In this document: positions 12,846 through 26,098 of the stretch, piece by piece
Layout: each line of letters opens with the position of its first letter
Numbering within the stretch: position 1 is the stretch's first letter
Source of the DNA: Bolinopsis microptera
Lineage: Eukaryota; Ctenophora; Tentaculata; Lobata; Bolinopsidae
NCBI RefSeq assembly: GCF_026151205.1
Contig: NC_087074.1
Span: forward strand, 15,420,962-15,484,961
Length of the DNA stretch: 64,000 nt
Reading direction: 5' to 3'
Notes under the pieces: generated by a model
Database searches by the model: none
What the model saw: only the letters and a program-made list of their open reading frames with translations
Told to the model about the DNA's origin: nothing
Program-made: the position numbers and the translations under genes

Positions 12846-13930
12846 TTAGTTGTTCAAGCTGCCTGATTCGAAAGTTTGCCAAAGGGGCCCAGGTAATCTT
12901 GTTCCACCTTTACCCTGAGACGAGAGAATGACTTTTTTTAACCATTGATTTGATACACCATGAGTGATTTCAAGGTCGTTCAGTGCCAACATATGACGGA
13001 ATGAATTCCCAAAGGCAACTAGATTTGTAAACGAAACTGTTTTGAGGCATGGTGTATTAAGAAGAGTTTCTTTGCGGTCTTTTGACAAACCACAAAAAGT
13101 TCAAATAGTGCAATTGGTGTTCGATACTTAAAGACTTAAAAGATTCATTGCCGCCGTATACGCGTATAAAATTCTGCAATGTCATAGTGATTGACGGGCA
13201 AAAAATGGCTTTGGTGTGCTCTCTACTACAAAGAAATTTGCTAGTAAGTTTTCCTGTTCCCATGGATAGGTCATAGTCCTAGCACATGTCATAAATTTAT
13301 CAGGTATGCTTTTTTGTCACCAAACATGATACGAGACAACACTTTTTTCTGGCTACAAATAGTGGTTAAGTTTATATTCTTGCACCACCCCAAACGTAAT
13401 CCATAAGATATTGACTTTCAACATGTAGTGGGTACATGTCCTAATGAATAGATGATGGAATTTTATCCTTAATATGAATAGCCTCCCAGAACAGGACGCG
13501 AGTTTTTCTAACTAGTTTGTCCTCTATAGAGATTGAAAGATATGCCTTCGTCGACAATTAACTCCCATAAATTCGATTCCGCACTCTTTGAGGAAGAGGT
13601 AGGCCATAGAGGTAAAACCTATTTTTCAATTAATAAAGATAGATCATCAACTTATCTATTAGCTGATTGAATCTATAAACAACTTTTCTTGGCGTTTATT
13701 AAACCTGTAATTTATTAGCCAATAGTACTCGTGACTGATCGAAGGACCCTATTACATTATTGTAGGCCTCTGCTCTAGTTTTGGCAACTACACATATGTT
13801 TGTATCCTCAGCAAATAAGACATAGCTAGAGTTATCGAGTTGAGAGATTGTTAAGTCATTGATGTATATTAAACACAGAGAGGCCCAAGGCAGCTCCCTC
13901 TGTGACGCCAAAGAGAACAGGAAGTTCTGT
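12846..13930 (-). pseudogene. Second degenerate LINE relic (RT to C-terminus)
   Basis: Minus-strand fragments of the same broad LINE group. From 13911 down to 13699 the frame reads through the block before and at the catalytic motif, with LIYINDL and a mutated FAEDTNI (the first catalytic aspartate is glutamate). From about 13490 to 13268 it carries WGG, KKC and FGDKKAY-like remnants with stops. At 13057-13263 it has a SREHTKAIF block, and at 12846-13088 a KETLLNTP to SFRHMLALNDLE block, both matching in order the C-terminal end of the copy at 16454-17349. It is truncated and frameshifted, hence inactive. Confidence 0.75.
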
Positions 13931-15165
13931 CTCGATCACGTAATGTGACCGTATATAGGAATAGTGTAAGGAAGTTAGTATAATTTATCGTTAGGGTTCC
14001 AGTTAGGGTTAGCAGCCACCACAATGCTTTTGTTTAGAGAATGGGGTTAGTATAGCGATTAGGATTTGGGATTAGATTCGGCTTAATAGTCGTTCAGGGT
14101 CACTAGAGAAACAGGTCGAAAATTTGATGTGGCTGCGCTCAGCCTGGTCCTTGGTCGGCAGCTACTATGTTTATGAACATAATAGCCTGGGGTCCCCAGT
14201 ACAGGTAAGTCGAAAATTAGTCATGTAACAATCGAGTGTAGAGTGACATGATCAATCACCATTTACATTACATTATTTATTATACTACTTGTACGCGAAG
14301 GTTATTTATTTTTTCCAGTTTGGGCCCCTTTTTTGAAACACCGTGCAACTAACTAAATTTAATTTAACCCTAATTGTCAAAACCTTGATTGACGATGTCA
14401 ATTCATCTCAGCTCGGTGCGGCATTCACATAGCCATGTGTATACGCGTACTGCGTGACGCGCTTGTTTCACAAGCGGTCGCGCGCTACTGCAAGCGAGAG
14501 GGCTCTGGTTAGAGCAAGGTGCGACATAGTAGCTTAACGGGTGATACTCGTAAAATATCTGTTCCACGAGTCCAACTCGGCGCGCATCCTGGTAGGTTGT
14601 AAACCTACAACACAGTAGCGCATCTCGCCGATCTAGAGAGAGAAGCCTCATTCAGTGCGCGGCGTGGCACAGTAACGCATCGCGCTACAATCAAAACCAA
14701 AATATTCAACGTGTAATATGAATAAAAATGGTCAAATTTTAATCATTAATCGCCAACGTACCACTAAATCAAAATAATAATAATAATCAAAATATGTTTT
14801 AAATTTTGGTGACATGATGATCTAAAATTATTAAATAACAAAATATTATACATTATTTTACGAAAAATAGCTTTAAATATTTAAATCATTAACTGTTAAC
14901 ATAAACACTTAAAAACTGTGCACTTTGATCGTAATTTGTTTATTTATGATGTTTGCAAAAATCTTTGTACGGCTTCGCATACACATTCCTTATTATTTTA
15001 GTAATGAAATAATTGGTTGAAAATAGTTGAAAGATGTAAATCGAAGTAGCGCCGCGCAAATTTTCGCCATTCGTAAAATCGAGCGCTAAAATAGAATTCT
15101 CTGTATTGATTGTTATCTCATGTTAATTTTCAAAGATACCGTATCGGCGTATTGCGTTTAAATTT
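13931..15165. other. Intergenic DNA with a GC-rich patch
   Basis: No gene seen. Bases 14400-14690 are rich in CpG and GCGC strings, unlike the AT-rich flanks. Within them, 14537-14568 (GGGTGATACTCGTAAAATAT) matches the reverse complement of 54467-54496, so this is part of a dispersed repeat. Confidence 0.5.
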
Positions 15166-15169
15166 ACTG

Positions 15170-15844
15170 TACGTATTGTGATTTGTGTATGATTGGTTTT
15201 TTGATGTTCGTCTTGTTCTATTTGCTGACGACACTAATATATTTGTTGCAGCCGACTCAAAGGATAAGGTATATGACATGGCTAACAAAATACTGCAGGC
15301 TGTTAATAAGTACATGATAGTAAACCTACTACACATTAATGTAAAAAAGTGCTGTTACATGTACTTCTCTCCAAATAAACGTAACAATAATGAATTAGAC
15401 GCCGATATAGATAGCTATTACCTATCCATGAATAACAAGGTAATCAAGCGTGTTAGTCAAACTAAATTCCTTGGAGTAATTATTGATGACAAATTAAGTT
15501 GGAAACCACACATACAATCTCTTAACAAAAAACTAAGCAGTGCTTGTGGACGTATCTACCGTATTAAGAAATGCTTACCAGAATCACTATATAAACAAAT
15601 TTACCATTCTCTCTTTGAATCACATCTCGGTTTTGCTATTTCTGTCTGGGGAGGTATTCCTAATATCCAGTTAAAACCACTATTTATTACCCAGAAGAAA
15701 TGTATAAGAATTCTATTCGGAGACCATAAAAGGTATGTAGACAAATTCAAAACATGTGCTAGAGTTAGACCGTTTGGCTCCCAACGTTTGGGTTGCGATT
15801 TTTATGTTAAGGAGTCTACCAATGAAACGAAAAGTTTTCAATGA
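15170..15844 (+). pseudogene. LINE fragment, RT catalytic motif to C-terminal domain
   Basis: An open frame begins at the RT catalytic block (LVLFADDTNIF) and runs through LLHINVKKCCY, the TKFLGVIIDDKLSW block, LFESHLGFAISVWGG and KKCIRILFGDHKRYVDKFK. It is the same family as the copy at 17319-20411. It lacks the endonuclease and the first half of the RT, and it stops before the end of the family's C-terminus. At the 3' edge a 19-base unit (CAATGAAACGAAAAGTTTT) occurs twice in tandem at about 15820-15857. It is truncated at both ends and cannot act alone, although the remaining frame is intact. Confidence 0.85.
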
Positions 15845-15859
15845 AACGAAAAGTTTTAT

Positions 15860-16440
15860 TTTACATTCCTTTAATCATAAATAGAATAAGAGCTTAAACC
15901 ACTAATTAGTTAGCTAGACGTAAACTTGAGGAAATATTCTTTATTTAAAAAACTTTATTTGGTTGTTAGCATTTTAATTATGGTAAGTGGTTGAAATTAG
16001 GGGAATTTAGTGAGACAGGGTCAGTTTCTCTATTGTCTTAGAAAAATTTCTACTTTACAGTAGGCAATGCTGAGTGGCAGGAATGAAGGACCAAAACGCT
16101 TGGGGCTAACAATGGCCCATTTACAAACCACTTCAGACATGGCAATGATGATATTTATGCTTAATTCGTCTGAAACTGACCCTACTACACTTCTAATATT
16201 CTATAAAAATCTCTTCTAAAATAGGTATAAAGATGCATAGCGCAAAACACACAAACAAAAATGTTTATAATCCATATATAAATAAATTAAATAAATTTCT
16301 ATAGAACTTTCAAATTTCTATAAAACTGATAAACCTATAATCTATATAATATATATATCTATTCATTTTGCACCCAGAGAAAGATGTGATCACAGAGGTA
16401 GTATCGATATTATGTTCATGACAAGGTATGGGGCTGCTGC
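15860..16440. other. Spacer between LINE fragments
   Basis: AT-rich sequence without a recognised gene. It may contain the 3' untranslated region of the minus-strand LINE copy that follows. Confidence 0.4.
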
Positions 16441-16453
16441 AAGTTATATTTTG

Positions 16454-17315
16454 CTAAGATATTACAGCTTTTGTAAGCTTAAGTAATCTAGGCAAGGTCA
16501 ATTTTAAAGTTTTTGAATTTTGTCGAACACTGTTTAAGGCTAAGTTCCAGTCGTTTGGTTCTCCTTCCTTTTGAGTGTGAGCGATGGTTATTTTTATGGA
16601 TGATTTGAGGTGATTGGGCTTACAGGTGAATGTAGTTAGCATGAGATTTTGTCGTACTGTGTTCCAGATTGTCCCTGCTCTATATATGTAGCTGTCTGAT
16701 GGTTTAGGTGTGAGAATGAGTGTCTCTTTGCCAAGTCTGCCAGATGTTTCAAAGAGGGAGTAAAGTGATATAGGGGTTCTATATTTCAAGACCTTGAAGA
16801 TGTCATTAATGCAGTGGTAGAAGTACAGATTATGCACATTCATGATTTCATGAGTGTTGAAGAGGGGTTTAGTATGCTCTTTTCTGTAGAATTCGTTGCC
16901 CAGGATTTGCTCCCCGTAGGGTCTGCATCGCGCACTAGTTTTGAACTTATCTAAGTATGCTTCTTTATCACCAAACATTATGCGGGCACACATTTTCTGT
17001 GCTTTGAACAGAGGTTCGAGTTTTTTGTTAGATGCTCCTCCCCAGACTGTTATACCATAAGCAAGATAGCTTTCAAACAGAGTGTGATACAGATCTTTGT
17101 GGAGTGATGTGGGAATGTTAGATCTTTAATTCTATTTAGCATGCCACAGCAGCTGGCTAGTTTTTTTGCTAATTTACCTCTATGTGCATTCCAGTTTAGG
17201 TCTTCATCGATTGTTACGCCTAAGAATTTAGTTTCATGTACTCTCTCCAAAGGTATGCCATTGATATTTATTTCTTGATCAGAGGGGGTATCTTCATCCT
17301 CTATTTGCAAAACAT
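16454..17315 (-). pseudogene. 5'-truncated LINE copy with a frameshift
   Basis: The minus strand encodes the C-terminal third of a LINE RT protein: ETKFLGVTIDEDLNW and LNRIKD at 17349-17110, then after a one-base frameshift near 17110-17125 the next frame gives LFESYLAYGITVWGGAS and continues as KMCARIMFGDKEAYLDKFK to a stop at 16454. It belongs to the same broad group as the other copies but a different lineage from the plus-strand copy beside it. Its 5' end is cut at about 17,310, where it abuts that plus-strand element head to head. Confidence 0.8.
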
Positions 17316-17318
17316 AAA

Positions 17319-20300
17319 TTACTAGCTGTAGAGAACCTATACACTGCATCTGACCTTACAAATATTCTCTGCAACCAAGTAAAGAAACAATCATCTATTC
17401 TCTTTCAAAATATTGATGGAAATAAATCAAATTTTGACAACCTTGCCATTGAAACCTGTAGGTACAAAACAAAATTCTCCGTAATAGCCCTAGCTGAAAC
17501 CAACACTGGAAAAGAATTAAGCAATCTATTTCAGCTCGACGGTTATAATAGTTACTATCAGGACACAGCACCTAACAAACAAAAGGGCACTGGAGTAGCC
17601 CTTTATGTTGACGATAAATTAAATGCTACTGTAATTGAGAATATATCACAAGTCACAGAACATCTAGAAATACTTGTCTTATCATTAAGTAACGAAGATC
17701 AACCTGTTAATGTAGGTGTTTTGTATCGTCCACCAAGTGGCTGTATTTCCCAAGCTCTAGTTGAACTTTCTAACCTTCTTGATCACATGCCGAAGTTTAG
17801 TTATCTAGCTGGAGACTTTAATATCGATCTTCATGATAAAGATAACAAAAATGTTCAAAAATATGAAGAAATATTATTCAGTAAAGGATTTTGTCCGTTA
17901 ATATCTATTGTTACCCACGAAAAACCAGGCTGTAAAGCATCCTGCATAGATAACATTATTACTAACGATATTGAGAATGTGATTACTTCAGGCACCCTAA
18001 AAGAACGAATAACTCATCACTCACCTATTTTTAACACATTTAACTGGAATGTTGAAGTCAACTCTGAAAAAACTTCTTTTAAACAATATTACGACTTCTG
18101 TCAATCAAATGTTAACGGCTTCCTAGTGGATCTTGAAGATGAGCTTAAAACTAAAACAATCCATAACTTTACTGAATTCCATGACACTTACAAAAACTGC
18201 GTCGAAAAATCGTTTAAATTAGAGACCCCGAAAACCTCTAAGAGAACTGTTCAGGTTAACCCTTGGATAACTCCCGGTCTCATTTGCTCAATTAATAATC
18301 AGCATAAACTGTACGAAAATTGGGTTGAGATAAGAAATAGAAAATGTAAACTCGGGGAAACTGCTAACAAGGGCGGCATTTGCCAGTGCCCTGAATGCTC
18401 ACTAAAACGTAGTCGCTACCTTATCTACAAAGAATACAGAAAAGTCCTAAAGAAAACACGTCAAACTGTGAAAACAGAATACTTCTCTGGTAAATTTGCT
18501 GAAAATAGCGGTGATAGTAAAAAGACCTGGGAACTAATAAATCGTATAAGAGGTAAACGGCGGCGTGAAATAAAGCCGCTGTTCACCATAGACAACGTTA
18601 AGATAACAAATAGAAGGATCATAGCAAACGAATTCAATAAATATTTTGTATCATTAGCCTCTGACCTAAATACCGCTTACAATGATCTTGGACAAATTAA
18701 CATAAACAGTATACCTAGTTTCTATGATTATCTACCGCTTTCAAACACTTCCAGCATTTACATGCATGACTGCACAACAGACGAGGTTAGCAAAATCATA
18801 TCTGAACTTAAAAATGGCAAGGCAAGTGACATACCGATTCATGTAATTAAGCAGTCCTCTAAAATAGTTACTCCTCTACTCACTGTACTGTATAACGAAT
18901 GTATGAAAGATGGAATATTTCCAGATGACCTCAAAGTTGGAAGGATTAGTCCCATTTACAAGAAAGATAACCAGGAACTCCTTGAAAACTATAGACCTGT
19001 ATCAACGCTAGCTGTGTTTGGTAAAATATTTGAAAAGATTATATTCAATAGATTATACAGCTTCTTTCATTCACAGAACTCCTTATATGAAAACCAGTAC
19101 GGATTCCGTAAAAATCACTCGACCAGTTATGCCCTAAATTACTCAGTGAACCACGTAGAATCTTGCCTCAAGAAAAAACAACACGTTCTTGGAATATTTA
19201 TTGATCTTAGTAAAGCCTTTGATACAATATCACATGAAAAGTTACTGCATAAGTTAGAAAATTATGGAATCCGTGGAAATGCAAATAACCTTATAGCAAG
19301 TTACCTGTCGAACAGATACCAGTACGTCTCGGTATTAGGTGAAGAATCCGAGAAACTTCCAGTAGTCTATGGAGTGCCGCAGGGGAGCTGTCTTGGTCCC
19401 TTACTTTTTATTATTTATATTAATGACATCCGTAACTCATCAATTATAGGAAAGTTTATACTATTTGCCGACGACACTAACATATTTATAGAAGACACAT
19501 GTGTCAAAAGACTATACGAAAAAGGAAATGAAGTTCTATCATTTGTGTACAAGTATATGAAACTAAACTTATTACATATTAACATTAAGAAATGTTGTTT
19601 TATTCATTTTAAACCCTCACGGGCCAAAGAGGAAGTAGAAAATGACGAGAACATACTAACTTTAAATAATGTAGTTATTAAAAGAGTTCAAGAAGCTAAA
19701 TTTCTAGGCGTTATTATTGACGACCAACTTAACTGGAAATCACATACGCAGTCACTTAACTCAAAACTTAAATGCGAAGTAGGAAAGCTGTGCAGAATAC
19801 GACACATTGTCCCAAAGCAGTATTATAAGGATTTATATCATACTCTATTTGAATCACATTTAGGATTTGGAATATCTGTGTGGGGTGGTATTAGCAATAA
19901 CCGACTTGAACCTATCTTTAAAACACAGAAAAAGTGTATAAGAATTCTGTTTGGGGATAGAGAAGCTTACCTAGAGAAGTTTAAAACGTGTGCCCGAACA
20001 CGACCTGTTGATAAGCAAAGACTGGGGGTGGACTTTTACCAAAAAGAACACTCCAAGCCCTTGTTTAAAACCCACAGGTTGTTGACGGTCCACAATCTGT
20101 ACAAGTACACTTGTCTCTTAGAACTATTCAAAATTAATAAGTTAGAGGAACCATTATCACTGTACTCATCATTTAACAGGTCACCACGACGAGAGGATTA
20201 TTTCATTACATCACAACCATCCTCACAATTCATCTACCAATCATCCTACATGTGGAACAGCTGTCGACAAACATCAAGTAAGATAAGTTTTAATACTCCG

Positions 20301-20411
20301 ACAAACGGGTTTAAGAATATATTGAAAATTGCCTTACGAGAATTGCAATTCAAGCATGATACACTTGATTGGTGTGAGCTTAATTTTGCCACAAATGAGC
20401 TCAAGTTCTGA
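17319..20411 (+). mobile_element. CR1/L2/Jockey-like LINE with intact endonuclease-RT frame
   Basis: One uninterrupted frame of about 1030 codons. Codons upstream of the TTG at 17721 are also open and coding back to about 17319. The AP-type endonuclease has all key blocks: FQNIDG, ALAETN, YRPPSG, AGDFNID, CIDNIIT and HHSPI. A linker carries WITPGL and a Cys pair (CQCPEC). The reverse transcriptase shows YRPVSTLAVFGKIFEK, YGFRKNHST, FIDLSKAFDTI, GVPQGSCLGPLLF at about 19371 and FADD at about 19464, followed by the family C-terminal domain. It would nick target DNA and copy its own RNA onto the break. There is no upstream ORF1 and no 5' UTR, so the copy is 5'-truncated. The 3' end has no poly-A tail but an AT microsatellite follows at about 20507. 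The clade call among CR1, L2 and Jockey is open. Confidence 0.9.
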
Positions 20412-21988
20412 TTTATGTGAGTTACTAAAATGACCATATATCTTTTCTCATACATATAACCACTGCACTCCAACCAAAAACATTACTTACACCATACTCC
20501 ACAAATGATATATATATATATACACAAACACACTAGTACCGAGCAATCGCACTGTAAAACATGCTCACGGTACACTCAAAATTGGAAATATTCAACGGCT
20601 TGTATATGAAACTTACACTTACACTCAGTGTACACCCAGTGTTAACTAGTATTACACACTGGTAAACTCTACGTAACGCGCGAAAATAATAATTCTATGG
20701 CGTTTTCATTGTCACATTTCACGTCGACGGGATTAAACGCGCGCGCGCGTAACATCTTATCTTACTGCTATCTCAACTAATAAACACACAACGACTTTGA
20801 CAATTGACCGACGACTTAACGATTGTGAGTTATGACGGACTTAACTGTATGGGTCAACTACTAAAACTGCATTGTATACTATCTTAATCATTATACTGGA
20901 CATGAGATGACGAAGTATCTTGAGCAGCACTTTATACCTCCACTTAGAACTTGATTAGTCACGAACAATAGAATCATTATAAATCAATACAATAAAACAT
21001 CTTGATCAATAAATGCCTAGCAGCACCAGACAGCAGCCGTGTACCTTTTTCAACTCCACGGAGTCCCTGATGGACTTTTGTTTACTTTTGTTAATAATTT
21101 GACCGCAACCTTTCTTTCTCGAAACACAAATCCTACTGTACTTCATTACAGTATTAAGATAATATAATATAAAGCAAATCATGTGAATATATGACTACGA
21201 AATAGATCTATAGACTTGTCCATAATATTTAATACCGTATTGATGGTTTTGAATTTTGTATATTGAATTTTAATGTGAAGCGTTTACTCTTCCCCTCGGC
21301 AATTAATTAGAAAGTTAGATTAATGACAATAATTGCCAAATGACGTAGTAGATATAGATGTTCAATGTTGTAGAGTGATTTCAAGAGTAGTGGTCCACAG
21401 GGGCCCGAAAAAGCCGTACAGGCACTTGGGTCCTTATCCTTGTCACTAGTCCCAATTGGATTCACTTTACACAAAACATGAACGTTTACAATTTAGACGT
21501 ACACATTGGCACGATATTTATTAGAAAGCAAACAGTATAAAATAATACGTGCGTGCGCGGCTTGAGCCGCGCCGCATAACAATTTATGCGTTTAGGGGCT
21601 GGAGTACGCGTGTTTACAGATTAATGAATTGTTGCATTGTAAATATTTAAAGTTGACGATATATTATGATTTAATAGTAAATTTTTCAAAGCTGGCTTTG
21701 GACTCAGGTAAAATTATAATTTATTTATTTAAAAGAAAAAACCACGGATAGTTTTTAATTTACATAGTCGTATAACTATAATCAAGTTAATCCTGTTTTC
21801 AAGAATGCGCGGCTTTGGCGGCCAGTTATTGACTTGTACATAAAATTGAATTTTAAATAGAAATGTGAATGTATTAAAATTTAAAACTTTCAAAACGGAG
21901 GCTTATAAATATTATTATATTATCATTGTAAAATAAAGGATAAAATTTTAAATTTGTTTCACCTATATAGACTACGTTGCCTAATGGA
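20412..21988. other. LINE 3' UTR and intergenic DNA
   Basis: The first ~100 bases after the RT stop are probably the LINE 3' UTR, ending near an (AT) run at 20507-20522. Beyond that no gene is seen. CpG-rich strings occur at 20735-20751 (alternating CG) and 21552-21573, the latter a perfect 8-base inverted repeat (GCGCGGCT/AGCCGCGC). Confidence 0.45.
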
Positions 21989-21994
21989 ATTTTT

Positions 21995-22682
21995 AGAGTT
22001 GAGACACAGTTAATAAACTGCGGAGTGACTAAAATGCTATACAGCAAAAACAGAAAGCTCCAACCAAACACTCCACCTACTGATCCTAACCACCCTAACA
22101 ACTCTCAAGCTCTCTCTCTTCAACCCTCATTCCCTCACTCCTCTTGGTGCACAAAACCATTCTAACCTATGTATGTCCCCCTTACGGGTTCCACAAGCCC
22201 AACGGTACATAGTTAGACGAAAAACAGAGAAGCCTTGATTGCCAGATCAAGGACTGCATCAGTAGCAGCGAAATACGGATATACCTTCTCCCTTACAGTC
22301 AGCGAGCTGACAACTATCTGACTGTGTCTTTTAGGCCTTGCCACACCACCTTCGCTATTGCATCCGCTCGCCCGTATTCACTGACACATGCCACACCTGG
22401 GTTTAGTATGAAGATGTACACATATTCACCCAAGATGCGGAGATGCCTCAGTTTAGCAAGTTGAGATACAACAGCAAACTCACAGGAGCATGGATCAGAA
22501 TCATCAGTTACCAACCTGACACCGTTTCGGGGCTTTAATCGCAATACGGTTTCCTGTCAGGCGCCCCAGCAGTCCACCCTTGAACCACCATCTGATCCGA
22601 GAGTCACTTGAGGAGACCCGTTAGAGCTCGCAATTGGCGACGAGATAACGTTTATGGTTCCTCTAGATGTTATAGTGAACTC
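21995..22682 (-). other. 3' UTR of full-length R2/HERO/NeSL-type element
   Basis: About 690 bases between the stop of the long frame and the element's 3' end. It contains a 76-codon open frame (22314-22544) of unknown meaning, identical in the second copy. In this class the 3' UTR RNA is what the reverse transcriptase recognises; a structure prediction would show which part folds. Confidence 0.7.
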
Positions 22683-25600
22683 TCAAGCTCCAACCTTCCT
22701 GAACTCCCACTCCCTCTTTCTCGATAACAAGTAAATCCATCTGGAACAGTGGGCTGCCTCTTTCCCACTGTCCCGTACCAGCTTCTTCAGCTCTCTTCCT
22801 CTAAAACCAATCCTCCTCGCAGCTCTCTCCAAACTCTGCGCAACCACTCCCCTAGCTCCAACTTCGACTGCGGCATTATAACAGCACCAACCTTTCGCCT
22901 GAATCTCAGCCTGCAGACCACTGTATCGGTCGAGTTTGTACTCGTGCGATTCAGCGATCCGCTCTTCAGATGGTACTGTTAGCTCCCACCAAATAACTGT
23001 CTTTGCCGACCTTGAGAATATCACAAGGTCCGGCCTCAGCCGTGTTTCCACAATCTCACTGGGAAACTTAAGCTGCCCCTCAAGGTCTGACAGCACTATC
23101 CAATCCCGATACCCACTCAGGATCCCAAAACCACGACTCTCCTTCCGGTCGTCTGTACCTGCTTTTCTCCTCCCAGCAGGAATAAAATCAATGAACTGTC
23201 TTCCATTGCCGGCCTTGTTCTTATAAGTGTTCACTCGGCGATCACAATGGAAGACAACCTGTTCAGAGATCTGCTTCAGAACCTTGTCGTGCCGCCATCT
23301 ATACCTTCCTTGACTAAGGGCCACCTTACACCCAGCCAAAATGTGCTGAATGGTGCCCATCCTCTCCTCACATAACTTGCACTTCCCATCCTCATCTTCA
23401 CTCCACTTGGAAACCATAGAGGGGGTTAAGAGGGTGCCGTACACAGCACTTAGCATGAACCCAATAAGTGAGTCACCATACTTAAAAAGTGTATGCCAGC
23501 TCAAATCCGTCTTCATTACGAGCTCTCTCCACTCACCCCACCTGCTCTGCATCTCCAGAGAACCTACTTGCACCTCCCTCTCTCTTTCAATGTTCTCCTT
23601 CACTCTCAGCATAACCTCCCTCTCTCTTTCCCGCTCATCCATCCTCTCCCAAGGTTTTTTCCAGTCACCAAAACCGATGCCAACTCTTTTTTGAGGTTGC
23701 ACCATCCCTCGCACCGATTCACAGACCAAATCTCTTCTGGCCTCTTCCAGTTCTGTCTCAGGCCTCCAAACTCTACCAGAACGAACTTGGGGCTGGACTG
23801 CTTTAATCAGGTCATCCTTAGATGTCTGATAAGATTGCAACAGTCGACACTTCTCTATCTTCCATGTATCTGTCAAGCTGCTCACCGGTAAGGCCACACT
23901 GGATGATTGACTGAACAGACAAAGACCACTCAGAGTGTGCCCCACCCCCAACCACTTTCTGAGGAAACTGTTGGTATTCTGTTCCCATCTGGTAACTGTT
24001 GTGAACGGAATATCATAGATGGCAAGAGGCCACTTCAGTTTTGGAAGGACCATGTACTGATATCCCCAGCACTTCTGGAGTCCAGTAAGGGAACTTTCAT
24101 CGAGTCTCCGAAGAAAAGTGTTAAGGTCGACCTTCGTTGAGTCGATGACTGATTTGTCATTTCCTTCCACTCTTATCCATCTCCCAAGGAATTTTATCGG
24201 CTTCTCTGACACATTCGGAATCACCTCACCACCCAACTGCAAACACAACTCTCTCTCCACCTCCTCCTCTCCTACCACTACCTCCTCAACCCACCTCACA
24301 GCCACTCCCTTCTTCAACACCAGTGCTCTGGACTTGGAGGACTTTAACTTAAATCTGGACCAGTCCACATACTTCTGAAACACATTGAGTAACGTTTGCA
24401 TATCTTCTGCACGTGCGGTGGTCAGACAGCTATCGTCCATAAACAGCTTCAGAGTTGGTATTGGTGTGTCATCCTTGATGTACTCAATGCTTCTCGGAAC
24501 CTTAGACTTTAGGTGTTCATGCCCAAGGTTCATGCACAAGACAAACAAGATGACTGATATCACACACCCCATGAAGATTCCTATCTCAAACTGCTGCCAG
24601 TCTGATGTCACCGTTCTTGAGGAGAACCTTCCGAATACCCCGGAGAAGTACCGTAGGATAATGTTGATAACCTTCTCAGGGACGTTGTAGAAACGGAGGG
24701 CCCTGGCAATCAGAACATGGGGTACCGCTCCGTAAGCGTTAGCCAGGTCAAGCCATACTACACTCAGATCCTTCTTCTTGACCTTTGCCTCCTTCAGTAC
24801 CTCCCACATGGCACCAAAATGCTCCGTGCACCCACGGACGCCTGGCACACCACCCTTCTGTATAGAGAGGTCTACATATCCATTCGAGACAACAAAGCTG
24901 GTCAACCTCTTCGCCAGGATCGCCAAATAGATCTTCCCTTGAATGTTACCCAGGGAAATAGGCCGTCCTGAACTTGGTGAAAAGTCGCCATCCGCCTTTG
25001 GGATGTAGACACCCTCGAAATACCTACAATTGTCAGGATATTCTTCTAACTTATATCCAGTTCTTAGCAGGTCCCAGAGATTCTTGGCAATACCAGGACA
25101 TCTCTTGTACACTGTGTACGGGATCCCGTTGTTACCCGGGGCACTCTTGCTCCTTGCCTTCTTTACAACCTCCTCAAACTCCTTCTTGGATACCGTTGTG
25201 AGGTCAAAGGCAACAGAGGGTTCAGGAGCACACTCAGGCAGACCCTCAAGTATACCAAGGGGCTGCTGCCGGGCTGGATCTCCGTATGTTCTGGCCAAGT
25301 GATCATCTAGCTCCTCCTTTGAACACTTAAGCTCACCCACTGGACTTGGATTTAGCACTCCCTTGACTGTCTTGAAAGGGTCGCGTCCAAAATCCCCTCT
25401 AACTCTCCTTATCTCTCTCTGCTTCTGTCTCCTTTTCTCAGCCCTCCTCAACTTCATCAAACGACCAGCCAACACTCTCAATAATGCTTCATAACCATCC
25501 TTCTCTATCTCACTCCTTGCCTTCCTTTTCTTCCTCCTCAACTGCTTCCTCTTTCCAATCAGGCTGTCAATCTCCTCCTTTCGTCTGTTCTTAAAGCTCA

Positions 25601-26098
25601 TGGACTTCTTTCCACTACCAGCACCTACTTCAACAATACCAAACAACTTGACACCCTCGTCGTACACTACATCACAATGACTCACCATCTTCTCTTGAAA
25701 TGGTTTCCGCTTGAGAACCACTGCAAACTTCTCTACCACACACTCATCAAACTTACTCCATCGACCATCATTGGACGCCGGCCACTTCACCTTGTCTCTT
25801 TTGCTAGCAGGTGGTTCGACTGAAATTCTCTTGTCAAGGAGAGCCCGGATATCTCTAGCACTGTGGTTGTTTTCCTGGCTAGATACCTCCGTCGAAGTTA
25901 CAGGCATACTGCCAGCCGACGACTCCCCTTCCCAAATGCACTTCATTCGACCCCGATGGATATTCCTGCCTTTGACTGTGTCAAACCGACGTCCACATAC
26001 ACAGATACAACTCTGTCCCTCTCCTGCTTCAACCGTCGAGGACTCTCGACTACCTAAGTTTGTCCTTTTCCGGAGTACAGGTAAGTGGAGGGATGCCT
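22683..26098 (-). CDS. Zinc finger-RT-endonuclease protein of R2/HERO/NeSL-type element
   Basis: A single frame of 1087 codons from the ATG at 25946, open a further ~50 codons upstream to a TAG at about 26099. That upstream part encodes a likely N-terminal zinc finger (C..CGRRFDTVKGRNIHRGRMKC), which the ATG at 25946 would cut in half. This class often lacks a clear ATG, so real translation may start elsewhere. The RT (roughly residues 250-560 from the ATG) shows SAPGNNGIPY, GRPISL, QKGGVPGVRGC, WLDLANAYGAVPH, GCVISVILF and a catalytic FMDD (about 500). A CX2CX8HX4C knuckle (CKLCEERMGTIQHILAGC, about 855) is followed by a restriction-like endonuclease (RPDLVIF, then WWELTVP, about 970). It would nick DNA and prime reverse transcription there. 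No disabling mutation is seen. Confidence 0.9.
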
